From Actinomadura sp. KC06 (GTDB taxonomy: Bacteria; Actinomycetota; Actinomycetes; Streptosporangiales; Streptosporangiaceae): 64,000 nt of DNA. The stretch lies in assembly GCF_004348735.1 (NCBI RefSeq), contig NZ_SMKT01000007.1:39080-103079 (forward strand). Reading direction: 5' to 3'. The notes under the pieces were generated by a model, which made no database searches, was not told the origin of the DNA, and saw nothing but the letters and a program-made list of their open reading frames with translations. A program made the translations under genes and the position numbers. This document shows positions 40,928-49,905 of the stretch, piece by piece; position 1 is the stretch's first letter, and every line of letters starts with the position of its first letter.

Positions 40928-41725
40928 TCATTTCAGCAGGTCGGCGTCCACCACGCTTCCGGCAGGCGGCGGCTGGACGCTCACCGGCTGCTCGTATCCG
41001 AAGTATTCGAGGCGGTTCCCCGGCCCGCCATCCAGGAGCAGCACATACGGCTGGCCCTGCGTCGCCACGTGCAGCTTGTCGCCGGTCGAGGCGGTCAGCA
41101 CCGTCGTGGGGGTCGTGCCGACTTTGCTCGCCTGGCCCTTCTTCCATCCGCCCAGGGATTTCACCGCCTCGGTGAGCAGGCTCGACCGGTCGGCGAAGGC
41201 CGCTATTTCCTTGAAGTCGGGGTTCTTGAGGGTCGACTTGACGTGCTTGCCGGAGAACATCTGCGCCGCGCCCTTGCCGCCGACCGACGTCCAGAAGGCG
41301 TCGTTTCCTGCGAGGTAGACGGTCTTCCCGATTCTGGTTATCTCGACGCGCTGGCCGCCCTGCGCGAACCATCCGGTCGCCTTCGTCTTCCCCGCGTAGC
41401 GGAAGTCGAGCTTGAACTTCTGGCCGCCGTCGTCGATCTCCGCGCGCATCCGGAGGAAGCGCGCCGAGCCCGTCGCCTCGCGGGCGCGGGCGAGGATCTC
41501 GGCGGTCTTCAGCTTCTCGACCCCGTTCGGTGCGGCGGTCGCGGAGGGCTTCGCGGGTGCGGAGGAGGACGCCTTCGCCTGCGCCGCGCCGGTCTCGTCG
41601 TCGGCCGCCGGTCCACACGCCGTGGTGAACGCGAGCACGAGTGCGAGGCCGGCCCCCGTCGCCAGCGCGGTCCCGCCGAGTCTGCCGGGCCCGCTGGTTC
41701 CGCCGGGCCGTCGGTATTGAAGCAC
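40928..41725 (-). CDS. Lipoprotein, LppX/LprG-like
   Basis: A 265-aa secreted lipoprotein. A basic N-terminus and hydrophobic stretch lead to the lipobox LAFTTAC. The mature part has an Ala/Ser/Pro linker, then strands such as FLRMRAEIDDGGQKFKLDFRYAGKTKATGWF, ITRIGKTVYLAGNDAFW, and GTTPTTVLTASTGDKLHVAT, in the manner of LolA-fold LppX/LprAFG proteins that carry lipids or sense cell-wall state. It is divergent from the SARP-like gene at 41878. Exact ligand unknown. Confidence 0.72.
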   Translation of the reverse strand: MLQYRRPGGTSGPGRLGGTALATGAGLALVLAFTTACGPAADDETGAAQAKASSSAPAKPSATAAPNGVEKLKTAEILARAREATGSARFLRMRAEIDDGGQKFKLDFRYAGKTKATGWFAQGGQRVEITRIGKTVYLAGNDAFWTSVGGKGAAQMFSGKHVKSTLKNPDFKEIAAFADRSSLLTEAVKSLGGWKKGQASKVGTTPTTVLTASTGDKLHVATQGQPYVLLLDGGPGNRLEYFGYEQPVSVQPPPAGSVVDADLLK

Positions 41726-41877
41726 CCAAGTCCCCTTTCACTTCTTTATCGGTGGCATCACCCGATGTCTGAGAAAAGGCTGGTGGATACCGGTGCGGAA
41801 TGACTGTCGCTATGCTGCCGTCACTGCGCCCCGGCTGCGGAATGACGGCGGAGGCGCTGAACGGGGAGCGTTTGGGG

Positions 41878-43608
41878 GTGATCACCCTGCCGGGCGAGGA
41901 CGCGTCACCGCGCTTCGAGATCCTGGGCCGTCCGGCCGCGTGGCGGGACGGGCAGCCGCTCGACCTGGGTCCCGGCAAGCAGCAGGCCGTGCTCGCCGTC
42001 CTCCTCCTGACACCGAACCGGCCGGTGCCGACGACCGCGATCGTGGACGCGGTGTGGGGCGACGAACCTCCCGACAACGGCGCGAACGTCGTCCAGAAGT
42101 ACGTGGCCGGATTGCGCCGCGTCCTGGAGCCCGGCCGCTCGCCGCGGTCCCCGGGGCGGCTGCTGACGTTGTCCAGTGCGGGATACGTCTTGCATGTTCC
42201 GCGCGGTGGGCTGGACGCCGACGTCTTCCATGACCGCGTGAAAGAGGCCCTGGCCGTGCGGGCCACGGGCGATGCCGCGCGGGCCGCGACCCTGCTGCAG
42301 GACGCGCTGGACATGTGGCACGGCCCTGCACTGGCCGGTCTGAACGGCGGCTTCTTCTCCTCGGCGCGGGACCGTCTGGAGGAGGAGCGGGCCGCCGCGC
42401 TGGAGGCGTCCGCCGAGATCGGGCTGGACCTGGGGGAGCACGCGCGGCTGGTGCCCGAGCTGATCCGGCTGGTGGCCGAGTTCCCGCTCCGGGAGGGCTT
42501 CCGCTACCTGCTGATGCTCGCGCTCTACCGGAGCGGGCGGCAGGCGGAGGCCCTGGCCGCCTACCGGGACGCGCGCGACTTCTTCGCGGAGGAGTTCGGC
42601 TTCGAGCCGGGCGAACGGCTCCAGGGCCTGCACCTGGGTATCCTCCGCTCCGACCCGGCACTGGCGGCACCCGCGACGGACGCGGTGGAGGCGGCTGAGG
42701 CGGCTGCGGAACCGGCGTCGGACGTCCCGCCCGGGTTCGTTCCGCCCGATCCCCGGCCCGGCACTGCTTCGGCAGCTGATGCTCCTGGAGAGGTGGTCCT
42801 GGCTTACCCACCGGCATCTGCCGCTCCGGCCCCCACTGCTCCGGCGGGATACTTCGCGGCGCCCGTGGCGTGGGCGCATCGGGAGGCACCTGCTGGGCGG
42901 CGGCTTCCGTGGGCGGTACGGGCCGTTCTGGTGTTGGTTCCGCTGGTCAGCTTCGGAGCCGCGTCGTGGGCGCTGCTCGCCTACTTCGCGGCCCGGCGCA
43001 AGAGCCTACGGCTCGCGCTGATCGCGTCCGGCCATCTGGCGCTGACGATCGTCTTCGTCGCGACCGCCACGGCCACCGACGTCGACCAGACGTCCTGGTG
43101 GGACGTCCCGATGATGGTCTCGCTGATCGCCACGACGTTCGGCGGCGCCGTCCACCTCGCCGTCCTCACGGCGGAGCCGTGGCCGCCCGGGACGGACGGA
43201 GAGCGCGCCGCCAGGACACCGGCAGTCCCGCTGATCGAGCAGAGGGTCCGGCGGGAGCAGGCCCGTTCCCTGGTGGCGCATCACCCGGCGGTCGCGCGCC
43301 TTCTCCGGATCGGGCGCCCTGACCTGGCACGCACCTTCGACGACGGGGGCCTGATCGACGTCAACACGGCGCCCGAGCACGTGCTCGCCGCGTTGCCGGG
43401 GCTGGAACCGTCCCACGCGAAGCTGATCGTGCTGTCGCGGACGGCGCAGGGCCCGCTCGCCACCGTGGACGACCTCGTCACGCGCCAGATCATGCCGTTC
43501 CAGACGGTGCACGCCCTGCGCGAGACGCTGATCGCCGTCCCAGCGGCCGCGCCGGAGGAGATCGGCGCGCCGGGAGGCACCCCGGCGACACCCGCCGCCG
43601 GGGCCTAA
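41878..43608 (+). CDS. SARP-type regulator fused to membrane helices and a helix-hairpin-helix domain
   Basis: A 576-aa protein. An OmpR-like winged helix (FEILGRPAAWRDGQPLDLGPGKQQAVLAVLLL, DAVWGDEPPDNGANVVQKYVAGLRRVLEP) and BTAD domain (residues about 95-245) are followed by a Pro/Ala linker, two to four membrane helices (AVLVLVPLVSFGAASWALLAYF, LALTIVFVATATA) and a ComEA-like helix-hairpin-helix (VNTAPEHVLAALPGLEPSHAKLIVLSRTAQGPLATVDDLV). GTG 41878 has GGGGAG 9 nt upstream; ATGs at 41842 and 41800 lack one. Membrane-bound SARPs exist, but the added DNA-binding domain is unusual. Confidence 0.78.
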   Translation: MITLPGEDASPRFEILGRPAAWRDGQPLDLGPGKQQAVLAVLLLTPNRPVPTTAIVDAVWGDEPPDNGANVVQKYVAGLRRVLEPGRSPRSPGRLLTLSSAGYVLHVPRGGLDADVFHDRVKEALAVRATGDAARAATLLQDALDMWHGPALAGLNGGFFSSARDRLEEERAAALEASAEIGLDLGEHARLVPELIRLVAEFPLREGFRYLLMLALYRSGRQAEALAAYRDARDFFAEEFGFEPGERLQGLHLGILRSDPALAAPATDAVEAAEAAAEPASDVPPGFVPPDPRPGTASAADAPGEVVLAYPPASAAPAPTAPAGYFAAPVAWAHREAPAGRRLPWAVRAVLVLVPLVSFGAASWALLAYFAARRKSLRLALIASGHLALTIVFVATATATDVDQTSWWDVPMMVSLIATTFGGAVHLAVLTAEPWPPGTDGERAARTPAVPLIEQRVRREQARSLVAHHPAVARLLRIGRPDLARTFDDGGLIDVNTAPEHVLAALPGLEPSHAKLIVLSRTAQGPLATVDDLVTRQIMPFQTVHALRETLIAVPAAAPEEIGAPGGTPATPAAGA

Positions 43609-43622
43609 GCCTGGACGCGGCC

Positions 43623-45773
43623 TTACTCGGCGGCGACGGGCTCCTTCTCCTCCGGTGGGGTGGCCTCGCCCTTGATGGAGCGGATCAGGAGCTGGGAGAC
43701 GTCCACCACCTCCAGCGATTCCTTCGCATCACCGGTGTTCTTCTTTTCGTTGATGGCGTCGCCGAGCATGACCAGGCAGAACGGGCAGGCGGTGGAGACG
43801 GTGTCGGGGTCGGTCTCCAGCGCCTCGTCCACGCGCTCGGTGTTGATGCGCTTGCCGATGCGTTCTTCCATCCACATCCGCGCGCCGCCGGCGCCGCAGC
43901 AAAAGCCGCGGTCCTTGTGCCGGTGCATCTCCTGGGTCTTGACCCCGGGGACGGTGGCCATGATGTCGCGGGGCTGTTTGTAGACCTTGTTGTGGCGGCC
44001 GAGGAAGCACGGGTCGTGGTAGGTGATGTTCTCCTCGATCGGCGTCACCGGGGTGAGCTTGCCTTCCTCGACCAGGTGGGCGAGCAGTTGGGTGTGGTGG
44101 ACGACGTCGTAGTTCCCGCCGAGCTGGGGGTACTCGTTGGCCAGGGTGTTGAAGCAGTGCGGGCACGTCGCGACGATCTTCTTCGCACCCGCGTCGTTGA
44201 GGGTCTCGACGTTCTGCTGGGCCAGCATCTGGAACACGAACTCCATGCCCAGCCGCCGCGCCGGGTCGCCCGTGCACGCCTCCATGGGCCCCAGGACGGC
44301 GAACTTCACGCCCGCGATGTGCAGTAGTTCGGCGACGGCCTTGGTGGTCTTCCTCGCGCGGTCCTCCAGCGCGCCGGCGCAGCCGACCCAGAACAGGTAC
44401 TCGACGTCCTCGGAGATCTTGTCGTCGACGACCTCGACCTCGAAGTCCAGTTCGGTGATCCATTCGAGGCGTTTGGTCTCCGACATGCCCCACGGGTTGC
44501 CCTTGTTCTCCAGGTTCTTCAGCATGACGCCGGCCTCGGAGGGGAACGAGGATTCGATCATGACCTGGAAGCGGCGCATGTCCAGGATGTGGTCGATGTG
44601 CTCGATGTCGACCGGGCACTGCTCCACGCACGCGCCGCAGTTGGTGCACGACCACAGCACGTCGGGGTGGATGACGCCGTCGTCGCCGACCAGCGCCTTG
44701 TCCACCTCCATGGCGAGCTTCTGTTCGTCGGTGAACCTCTCCCGCTGCTCCTCGGACGCGGTGAAGTAGGGCGCCTTGGCGAGCGCGTGGTCGCGCAGGT
44801 CCAGGACGAGCATCTTGGGCGACAGCGGCTTCTCGGTGTTCCAGGCCGGGCATTGGGACTGGCAGCGGCCGCACTCGGTGCAGGTCGCCATATCGAGGAA
44901 GCCCTTCCAGGTGAAGTCCTCGATCTTCCCGCGGCCGAACACGTCCTCGTCGGGGTCGGCCTCCTCGAAATCGAGCGGCTTGCCGCCCGACATCATCGGC
45001 TGCGCGGCGCCCAGCCCGTCGGGGCGGCGTTTGAACATCACGTTCAGCGGCGCCAGGAAGATGTGCAAGTGCTTGGAGTTGACCACGAACACCAGGAACA
45101 CCAACGCGACGCCGATGTGGGCCAGCAGCCCGACCGACTCCAGCACGTGCAGGGCGTCATCGCCCAGGCCGTCGAACAGCCGCCCGGAAAGGTGGGAGAA
45201 GTAGGCGGCGTTGCCGTAGCCGAAGTTGCCGCGGGCGACCTCGACGCCGCGGAAGAAGAACATCGTCCAGATCACGTTGAAGATCATGAACAGGGTGATC
45301 CACGCGCCGGACAGGTGCGACCCGGAGAACCGCGACGCCCGCCCGATCCGCTTGGGCGAATTCTTGACGCGGATCGCGGTGAACACCATCAGCCCGGCCA
45401 GGGCGGCCAGCGCGATGGTGTCCTGGACGAACCCGATCGGTCCCCAGGTCTGCAGCCCCGGGATGTGGGCGTCCAGCCCGAACAGCAGCTGGACCGCCGC
45501 CTCCAGGTAGACGGTGGCGAGCAGGAAGAACGCCCACATCACCGCGAAATGCGCCGCGCCCGCCACCGTCCATTTCAGCAGTTTGCGCTGCCCGAACACC
45601 TCGGTGACCTGGTCCTGGACGTCGGCTTTCGGTTCCCGCTTGACCCGCAGCACCCGCTCGGGGTCGGGCTGGCCACTTTTGGCGATGGCGTACAGGAACA
45701 GCACCCGCCGCCCGGCGAGCGCCAGCGCGACCGCCGTTCCGGCGAGCCCGATGACCAACGTGATCCAGAACAC
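43623..45773 (-). CDS. Membrane-bound (Fe-S)-binding reductase, heterodisulfide-reductase-like
   Basis: A 716-aa protein. About six membrane helices in the first 230 residues precede two 4Fe-4S ferredoxin motifs (CTECGRCQSQCP and CTNCGACVEQCP) and two CCG domains (CPHCFNTLANEYPQLGG, HDPCFLGRHNKVY, FCCGAGGARMWMEER) like those in HdrB, GlpC and lactate/glycolate oxidoreductases. The mycobacterial Rv0338c family is the closest match I recall. GTG 45773. Its redox partner is probably an FAD dehydrogenase feeding electrons to quinones; the nearby beta-oxidation genes are suggestive only. Confidence 0.85.
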   Translation of the reverse strand: MFWITLVIGLAGTAVALALAGRRVLFLYAIAKSGQPDPERVLRVKREPKADVQDQVTEVFGQRKLLKWTVAGAAHFAVMWAFFLLATVYLEAAVQLLFGLDAHIPGLQTWGPIGFVQDTIALAALAGLMVFTAIRVKNSPKRIGRASRFSGSHLSGAWITLFMIFNVIWTMFFFRGVEVARGNFGYGNAAYFSHLSGRLFDGLGDDALHVLESVGLLAHIGVALVFLVFVVNSKHLHIFLAPLNVMFKRRPDGLGAAQPMMSGGKPLDFEEADPDEDVFGRGKIEDFTWKGFLDMATCTECGRCQSQCPAWNTEKPLSPKMLVLDLRDHALAKAPYFTASEEQRERFTDEQKLAMEVDKALVGDDGVIHPDVLWSCTNCGACVEQCPVDIEHIDHILDMRRFQVMIESSFPSEAGVMLKNLENKGNPWGMSETKRLEWITELDFEVEVVDDKISEDVEYLFWVGCAGALEDRARKTTKAVAELLHIAGVKFAVLGPMEACTGDPARRLGMEFVFQMLAQQNVETLNDAGAKKIVATCPHCFNTLANEYPQLGGNYDVVHHTQLLAHLVEEGKLTPVTPIEENITYHDPCFLGRHNKVYKQPRDIMATVPGVKTQEMHRHKDRGFCCGAGGARMWMEERIGKRINTERVDEALETDPDTVSTACPFCLVMLGDAINEKKNTGDAKESLEVVDVSQLLIRSIKGEATPPEEKEPVAAE

Positions 45774-45851
45774 TGTTCCGTCCTCCTGGGTACGGCGATG
45801 GCAGTCAGGGTAAGGCTCGCGCCGGACCGCGCATCATCCGGGGCCCGAATA

Positions 45852-45865
45852 CTACTCGGCAGTAG
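45852..45865. promoter_or_regulatory. Inverted repeat CTACT-N4-AGTAG
   Basis: CTACT (45852-45856) and AGTAG (45861-45865) with CGGC spacer lie 79 bp upstream of the Fe-S reductase start, in the divergent region before the TIGR03086 gene. It resembles TetR-family sites seen near fatty-acid genes in actinobacteria. Inference from symmetry and place. Confidence 0.3.
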
Positions 45866-46055
45866 CTTAAGCGTCACATTCGCAGGTCAGTACACGCTCC
45901 TCGGGACGCGCGGCGATGTTCCTCTCATTCCCACACCCTAGAGACGCCTGGATTCGATGAATATCGTGCGGTCTCCGAGTCCATATCCCGGGGACGGGGG
46001 CCGTCCAGCCGGCGTCCCGTCCAGCGGTATCCGGCCCGTCCAGTGAGGAGCCCAG

Positions 46056-46646
46056 ATGACCTCGATGCCCGACCTCGTGCCCGCCGCCCGCCGGATGGCC
46101 GGCCTGGTCGCGGGCGTCCGCGACGCCCAGCTCACCGCGCCGACCCCCGCGGACATGTCGCTCGGCACGCTGCTCGACCATGTGAACGGGCTGGCCCTGG
46201 CGTTCACCTGGGCCGCCCGCAAGGAGTTCCCGGACGCCCTGTCGCAACCGCCGTCCTCGGACGCGTCCCGCCTGCCCGACGACTGGCGGACCCGCATCCC
46301 CGAGCAGCTCGACGCCCTCGGCGCCGCCTGGCGCTCCCCGGACGCGTGGCAGGGCATGACCCGGGCGGGCGGCCTCGACCTGCCCGGCCAGGACGCCGGG
46401 CACGTGGCGATGAACGAGCTGGTCGTGCACGGCTGGGACATCGCCCGCGCCAGCGGCCAGCCCTACGATCCGGGCGCGGACGAGATCGAGACCTGCCTGC
46501 TCTTCGTCGCCCCGTCCGTGGAGGAGAGCGGCGGCAAGGGCATCGAGGGCCTGTTCGGCCCCGCCGTCGACGTCCCCGCCGACGCCCCGCCCCTCGACCG
46601 CCTCATCGCCATGACCGGCCGCCGGCCGGACTGGACGACGGGCTAG
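46056..46646 (+). CDS. TIGR03086 family protein (mycothiol maleylpyruvate isomerase-like)
   Basis: A 196-aa single-domain DinB-like protein. PDLVPAARRMAGLVAGV starts it, LGTLLDHVNGLALAF holds the first His, and HVAMNELVVHGWDIARASGQP the second, the metal ligands of mycothiol-dependent enzymes. TIGR03086 proteins are bacterial thiol-transferase relatives with mostly unknown substrates, and mycothiol use is typical of actinomycetes. ATG 46056 follows GTGAGGAG. Confidence 0.85.
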   Translation: MTSMPDLVPAARRMAGLVAGVRDAQLTAPTPADMSLGTLLDHVNGLALAFTWAARKEFPDALSQPPSSDASRLPDDWRTRIPEQLDALGAAWRSPDAWQGMTRAGGLDLPGQDAGHVAMNELVVHGWDIARASGQPYDPGADEIETCLLFVAPSVEESGGKGIEGLFGPAVDVPADAPPLDRLIAMTGRRPDWTTG

Positions 46647-46702
46647 ACCCGTCCCAGAACACGCCCCGCCCTAGCCAGAGCCCTTGCCCTCCCAGCGGGG
46701 TT

Positions 46703-47911
46703 CTAGACGCGCTCGAAGATCGCGGCGAGGCCCTGGCCGCCGCCGATGCACATCGTCTCCAGGCCGTAGCGGGCTTCGCGGCGGTGCATCTCGCGGGCCA
46801 GGGTGGCGAGGATGCGGGCGCCGGTCGCGCCGACGGGGTGGCCGAGGGAGATGCCGGAGCCGTTGACGTTGACGCGGTCCCAGTCGGCGTCCTTGAGGTC
46901 CCATTCGCGGGTGACGGCGAGGACCTGCGCGGCGAACGCCTCGTTCAGCTCGATCAGGTCGATACCGGAAAGCGTCAGGCCCGCCCGCTCCAGGGCCTTG
47001 GCGGTGGCCGGGACGGGACCGATGCCCATCGTGCGCGGCGGCACGCCAGCCCGCGCCCACGAGACGAGCCGGACGAGCGGGCGCAGGCCCAGCTCGGCGG
47101 CGCGCTCGGGGGTCGTGACGACGCAGGCGGCGGCCGCGTCGTTCTGGCCGCTGGCGTTGCCCGCGGTGACGGTCGCCTGGTCGTCGGCCTTGCCGAGGAC
47201 GGGACGCAGCTTCGCCAGCGACTCGACCGTCGTGTCGGGACGCGGATGCTCGTCGGTGTCGACGACCGTGTCACCCTTCCGCGACCTGACGGTCACCGGG
47301 ACGATCTCCTCCGCGAACGCCCCCGACTTCTGCGCGGCGACGGCGCGCTGGTGGGAGCGGACGGCGAGCTCGTCCTGCTCCTCGCGCCCGATGCCGTACT
47401 CGCGGCGGAGGTTCTCGGCCGTCTCCAGCATCCCGCCGGGCACCGGATGGTTGGCGCCTCCGGCGGTGACGCGGCCCTGCGCGAGCGCGTCGTGCAGTTC
47501 GAGGGACGGCCCGCGGATCCCCCACCGGGCCTGGGTCGTGTAGAACGGCGCGCCGCTCATGCTCTCCACCCCGCCCGCGATGATCACGTCGCTGACGCCG
47601 GTCTGGATCTGCATGGCCGCGTTCACGACGGCCTGGAGCCCGGAGCCGCACCGCCGGTCGAGCTGCACGCCGCCGACCTCCACGGGGAGCCCGGCGTCGA
47701 GCGCGGCGACGCGTCCGATGGCGGGGGCGTCGGACGTCGGGTAGCAGTGCCCGAGGATCACCTCGTCGATCGCGTCGCCGGGCAGCCCGGTGCGTTCGAC
47801 GAGCGTCCGGATGACGGTCGCGGCGAGTTCGGCGGGCGGAACGGTCTTCAGTACCCCGCCGAACCGGCCGATCGGGGTACGCAGCGGCTCGCAGATCACC
47901 GCGTCGCGCAT
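46703..47911 (-). CDS. Acetyl-CoA C-acyltransferase (thiolase)
   Basis: A 402-aa thiolase II-type enzyme, with all active-site loops: the acyl-carrying Cys in DRRCGSGLQAV, ELNEAFAAQ, SGISLGHPVGATGAR, and the C-terminal acid/base Cys in TMCIGGGQG. It cleaves beta-ketoacyl-CoA in fatty-acid or aromatic-acid breakdown or condenses acyl-CoA. ATG 47911; the divergent 3-hydroxyacyl-CoA dehydrogenase starts 135 bp away, so they probably share control. Confidence 0.93.
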   Translation of the reverse strand: MRDAVICEPLRTPIGRFGGVLKTVPPAELAATVIRTLVERTGLPGDAIDEVILGHCYPTSDAPAIGRVAALDAGLPVEVGGVQLDRRCGSGLQAVVNAAMQIQTGVSDVIIAGGVESMSGAPFYTTQARWGIRGPSLELHDALAQGRVTAGGANHPVPGGMLETAENLRREYGIGREEQDELAVRSHQRAVAAQKSGAFAEEIVPVTVRSRKGDTVVDTDEHPRPDTTVESLAKLRPVLGKADDQATVTAGNASGQNDAAAACVVTTPERAAELGLRPLVRLVSWARAGVPPRTMGIGPVPATAKALERAGLTLSGIDLIELNEAFAAQVLAVTREWDLKDADWDRVNVNGSGISLGHPVGATGARILATLAREMHRREARYGLETMCIGGGQGLAAIFERV

Positions 47912-48046
47912 GGTGGGCTCCTCGGGTCGTTTTCAGGCACTTCGCAGATTACGTCCCCGGATGTGGAGGGCGGCGTCCGGGCTTCCGCCTGGCAAGAGGT
48001 TGAATGCGTTCCAGGCGGGGAGCGGACGACGAGCGAGGAGGCGACG

Positions 48047-49579
48047 GTGAAGCAGTGGGCGCGGCAGGTGACGGCGGTCCGGGTGATCGGGGCCGGGGCG
48101 ATGGGACGCGGGATCGCGCAGCTCGCCGCGGCGGGCGGGCTGACGGTGGAGCTGGCCGACGTCCGGACGGACGCCGTGGTCGGCGCGGTCGAGCACATCG
48201 GCGGCATGTTCGACAAGCTCGTGAGCAAGGGGCGCATGGCGGCGGACGAGGCGGAGCGGGCGAAGGCGCGGCTCCGTCCGGTCGGTGAGCCGCTCACGCC
48301 GTTCCAGGACTGCGACCTCGTGATCGAGGCCGTCCGGGAGGACATGGAGACGAAGCGGAACCTGTTCACTGCTCTGGAGAAGGTCTGCCCCGAGCACACC
48401 GTCATGGTGACCAACACCAGCTCGCTGCCGGTGACGGCCATCGGCGCGGCGATGCACGATCCGTCCAGGCTGGCGGGGCTGCATTTCTTCAATCCGGTGC
48501 CGCTGATGCGGTTGGTCGAGGTGATTCCCGGCGCTCGGACGGCCGAGTGGATTCCTGGCGAATTGGCTGACCTCGTCCGGCGGCTCGGTCACGAACCGGT
48601 GCTCGCGCCGGACGCGCCTGGCTTCCTCGTCAACCACGCTGGGCGCGGGCTGGTAACGGAGGCTCTGCAGATCCTGTCGGAAGGTGCCGCCGAGCCCGTG
48701 GACATCGACCGCATAGCGCGGGACGTCCTCGGCCTGAAAATGGGCCCCTGCGAACTGCTCGACCTCACTGGGATGGACGTGTCGCACCCAGTGATGGAGT
48801 CCATCTGGACGGGGTTCTACACAGAGCCGCGGTTGCGTCCGTCCAGGATCGGACGGGCTCGGCTGGAAGCGGGCCTGTACGGCCGCAAGACGGGCGAGGG
48901 TTTCTACACGTACGTGGACGGCGCGAAGCAGGAGCCTCCCGAAGCGACGGCACCATCGGTTGAGGCGCGTCCTGTCTGGATACAGGGCGATGTCCGCGAA
49001 GAGTTGGGCGCGCTGCTTTCGACAGCGGGAGTGCACGTCGAGTCAGGGGACGAGCCGTCCGCCCAGGCCGTGGTGTTCGTCGCGCCCTTCGGGCAGAGCA
49101 CCGTCGCCGCTGCCGAAGGTCTGCCTCTAGAGCGCACCTTGGGCGTTGACCCGTTCGGTGGTTTCTTCACACGTCTCTCCCTGGCCGTCCACCCTGGCGT
49201 TGACAAGGAGGCTGGCCGCGCTGGTCTGGCGGCCCTCCTCGCAGCGGGACGACCCGTCACCGTCGTCCGGGACGCGCCCGCGCCCGTCGCCCAACGCCTC
49301 CTCGCCTCGATCGTCAACGTGGGCTGCGGCATCGCGGAGCAGCGGTTGGCCCGTCCCGGGGACATCGACACGGCCGTGAAGCTCGGGCTCGGCTATCCGC
49401 GCGGGCCGCTGGAGTGGGGCGACGACGTCGGGGCGGCCCGCGTCCTGGAGATCCTGCGCGGCCTGCACGGAGCCACCGGCGACCCGCGCTACCGCCCGAG
49501 CGTCTGGCTGGCCGAACGGGCGGCGCTCGGGCTCCCGCTGACGGAGACCGGCACCATCCCGTCCGACCTCACGCCCTAA
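48047..49579 (+). CDS. 3-hydroxyacyl-CoA dehydrogenase, PaaH-like
   Basis: A 510-aa enzyme. The NAD-binding motif GAGAMGRGIAQL (residues 16-27), the catalytic His region AGLHFFNPVPLMRLVEV and the HAD C-terminal domain (DAPGFLVNHAGRGLVTEALQ) are followed by a second C-terminal domain, as in PaaH. It oxidises 3-hydroxyacyl-CoA. GTG 48047 has GAGGAGG 5 nt upstream; the frame stays open far upstream but without homology. It is divergent from the thiolase; no enoyl-CoA hydratase is adjacent. Confidence 0.92.
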   Translation: MKQWARQVTAVRVIGAGAMGRGIAQLAAAGGLTVELADVRTDAVVGAVEHIGGMFDKLVSKGRMAADEAERAKARLRPVGEPLTPFQDCDLVIEAVREDMETKRNLFTALEKVCPEHTVMVTNTSSLPVTAIGAAMHDPSRLAGLHFFNPVPLMRLVEVIPGARTAEWIPGELADLVRRLGHEPVLAPDAPGFLVNHAGRGLVTEALQILSEGAAEPVDIDRIARDVLGLKMGPCELLDLTGMDVSHPVMESIWTGFYTEPRLRPSRIGRARLEAGLYGRKTGEGFYTYVDGAKQEPPEATAPSVEARPVWIQGDVREELGALLSTAGVHVESGDEPSAQAVVFVAPFGQSTVAAAEGLPLERTLGVDPFGGFFTRLSLAVHPGVDKEAGRAGLAALLAAGRPVTVVRDAPAPVAQRLLASIVNVGCGIAEQRLARPGDIDTAVKLGLGYPRGPLEWGDDVGAARVLEILRGLHGATGDPRYRPSVWLAERAALGLPLTETGTIPSDLTP

Positions 49580-49597
49580 CGGCCTCCGGCACCGGAC

Positions 49598-49867
49598 TCA
49601 GAAGGGCAGCCCGGCGGGGGGCTTCGGCTTGGCGTCCGTCCATCCCGCCGAACGGCTGGCCTGGTACTCGATGACGAAGCCCGGCTTCATCTCCGCGTCC
49701 GGTCCGAGCCGCTTCGCCGCATACCCGTGGATCTCGGCGAAGTACGCGTCGAAGATCTGCCCGAACCGTTCAGGCTCGCGGAGGGACGACCGCAGGACGG
49801 CGCTGTCGTCCCTCCGCCCCCGGCCCTCGTCCAGGGGCGGATCGGCGGTCAGGGGCTCCCCGGTCAT
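49598..49867 (-). pseudogene. Chimeric remnant: ECF sigma N-terminus joined to another gene's C-terminus
   Basis: From ATG 49867 (AAAGG 6 nt upstream) the 89-residue frame starts like an ECF sigma factor (REPERFGQIFDAYFAEIHGYAAKRLGPDAE, region 2.1) and then abruptly reads MKPGFVIEYQASRSAGWTDAKPKPPAGLPF, which looks like the end of an unrelated protein. Regions 2.2-4 are missing, so it cannot work as a sigma factor. An in-frame deletion between a sigma gene and its downstream neighbour explains it. It might still make a small protein. Confidence 0.6.
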
Positions 49868-49905
49868 GTGCTGCCTTTCCACGGCGCGGACGGCGGTCAC
49901 ACGTA

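Noticed and set aside
38799..42314. Minus-strand frame of over 1,100 residues
   Set aside because: It is the antisense shadow of proX, the ZIP and the SARP-like genes, is Arg/Pro/Ala-biased and has no domain.
46043..48046. N-terminal extension of 3-hydroxyacyl-CoA dehydrogenase
   Set aside because: The extension overlaps the TIGR03086 and thiolase genes in the wrong frame and strand; GTG 48047 has a good ribosome site.
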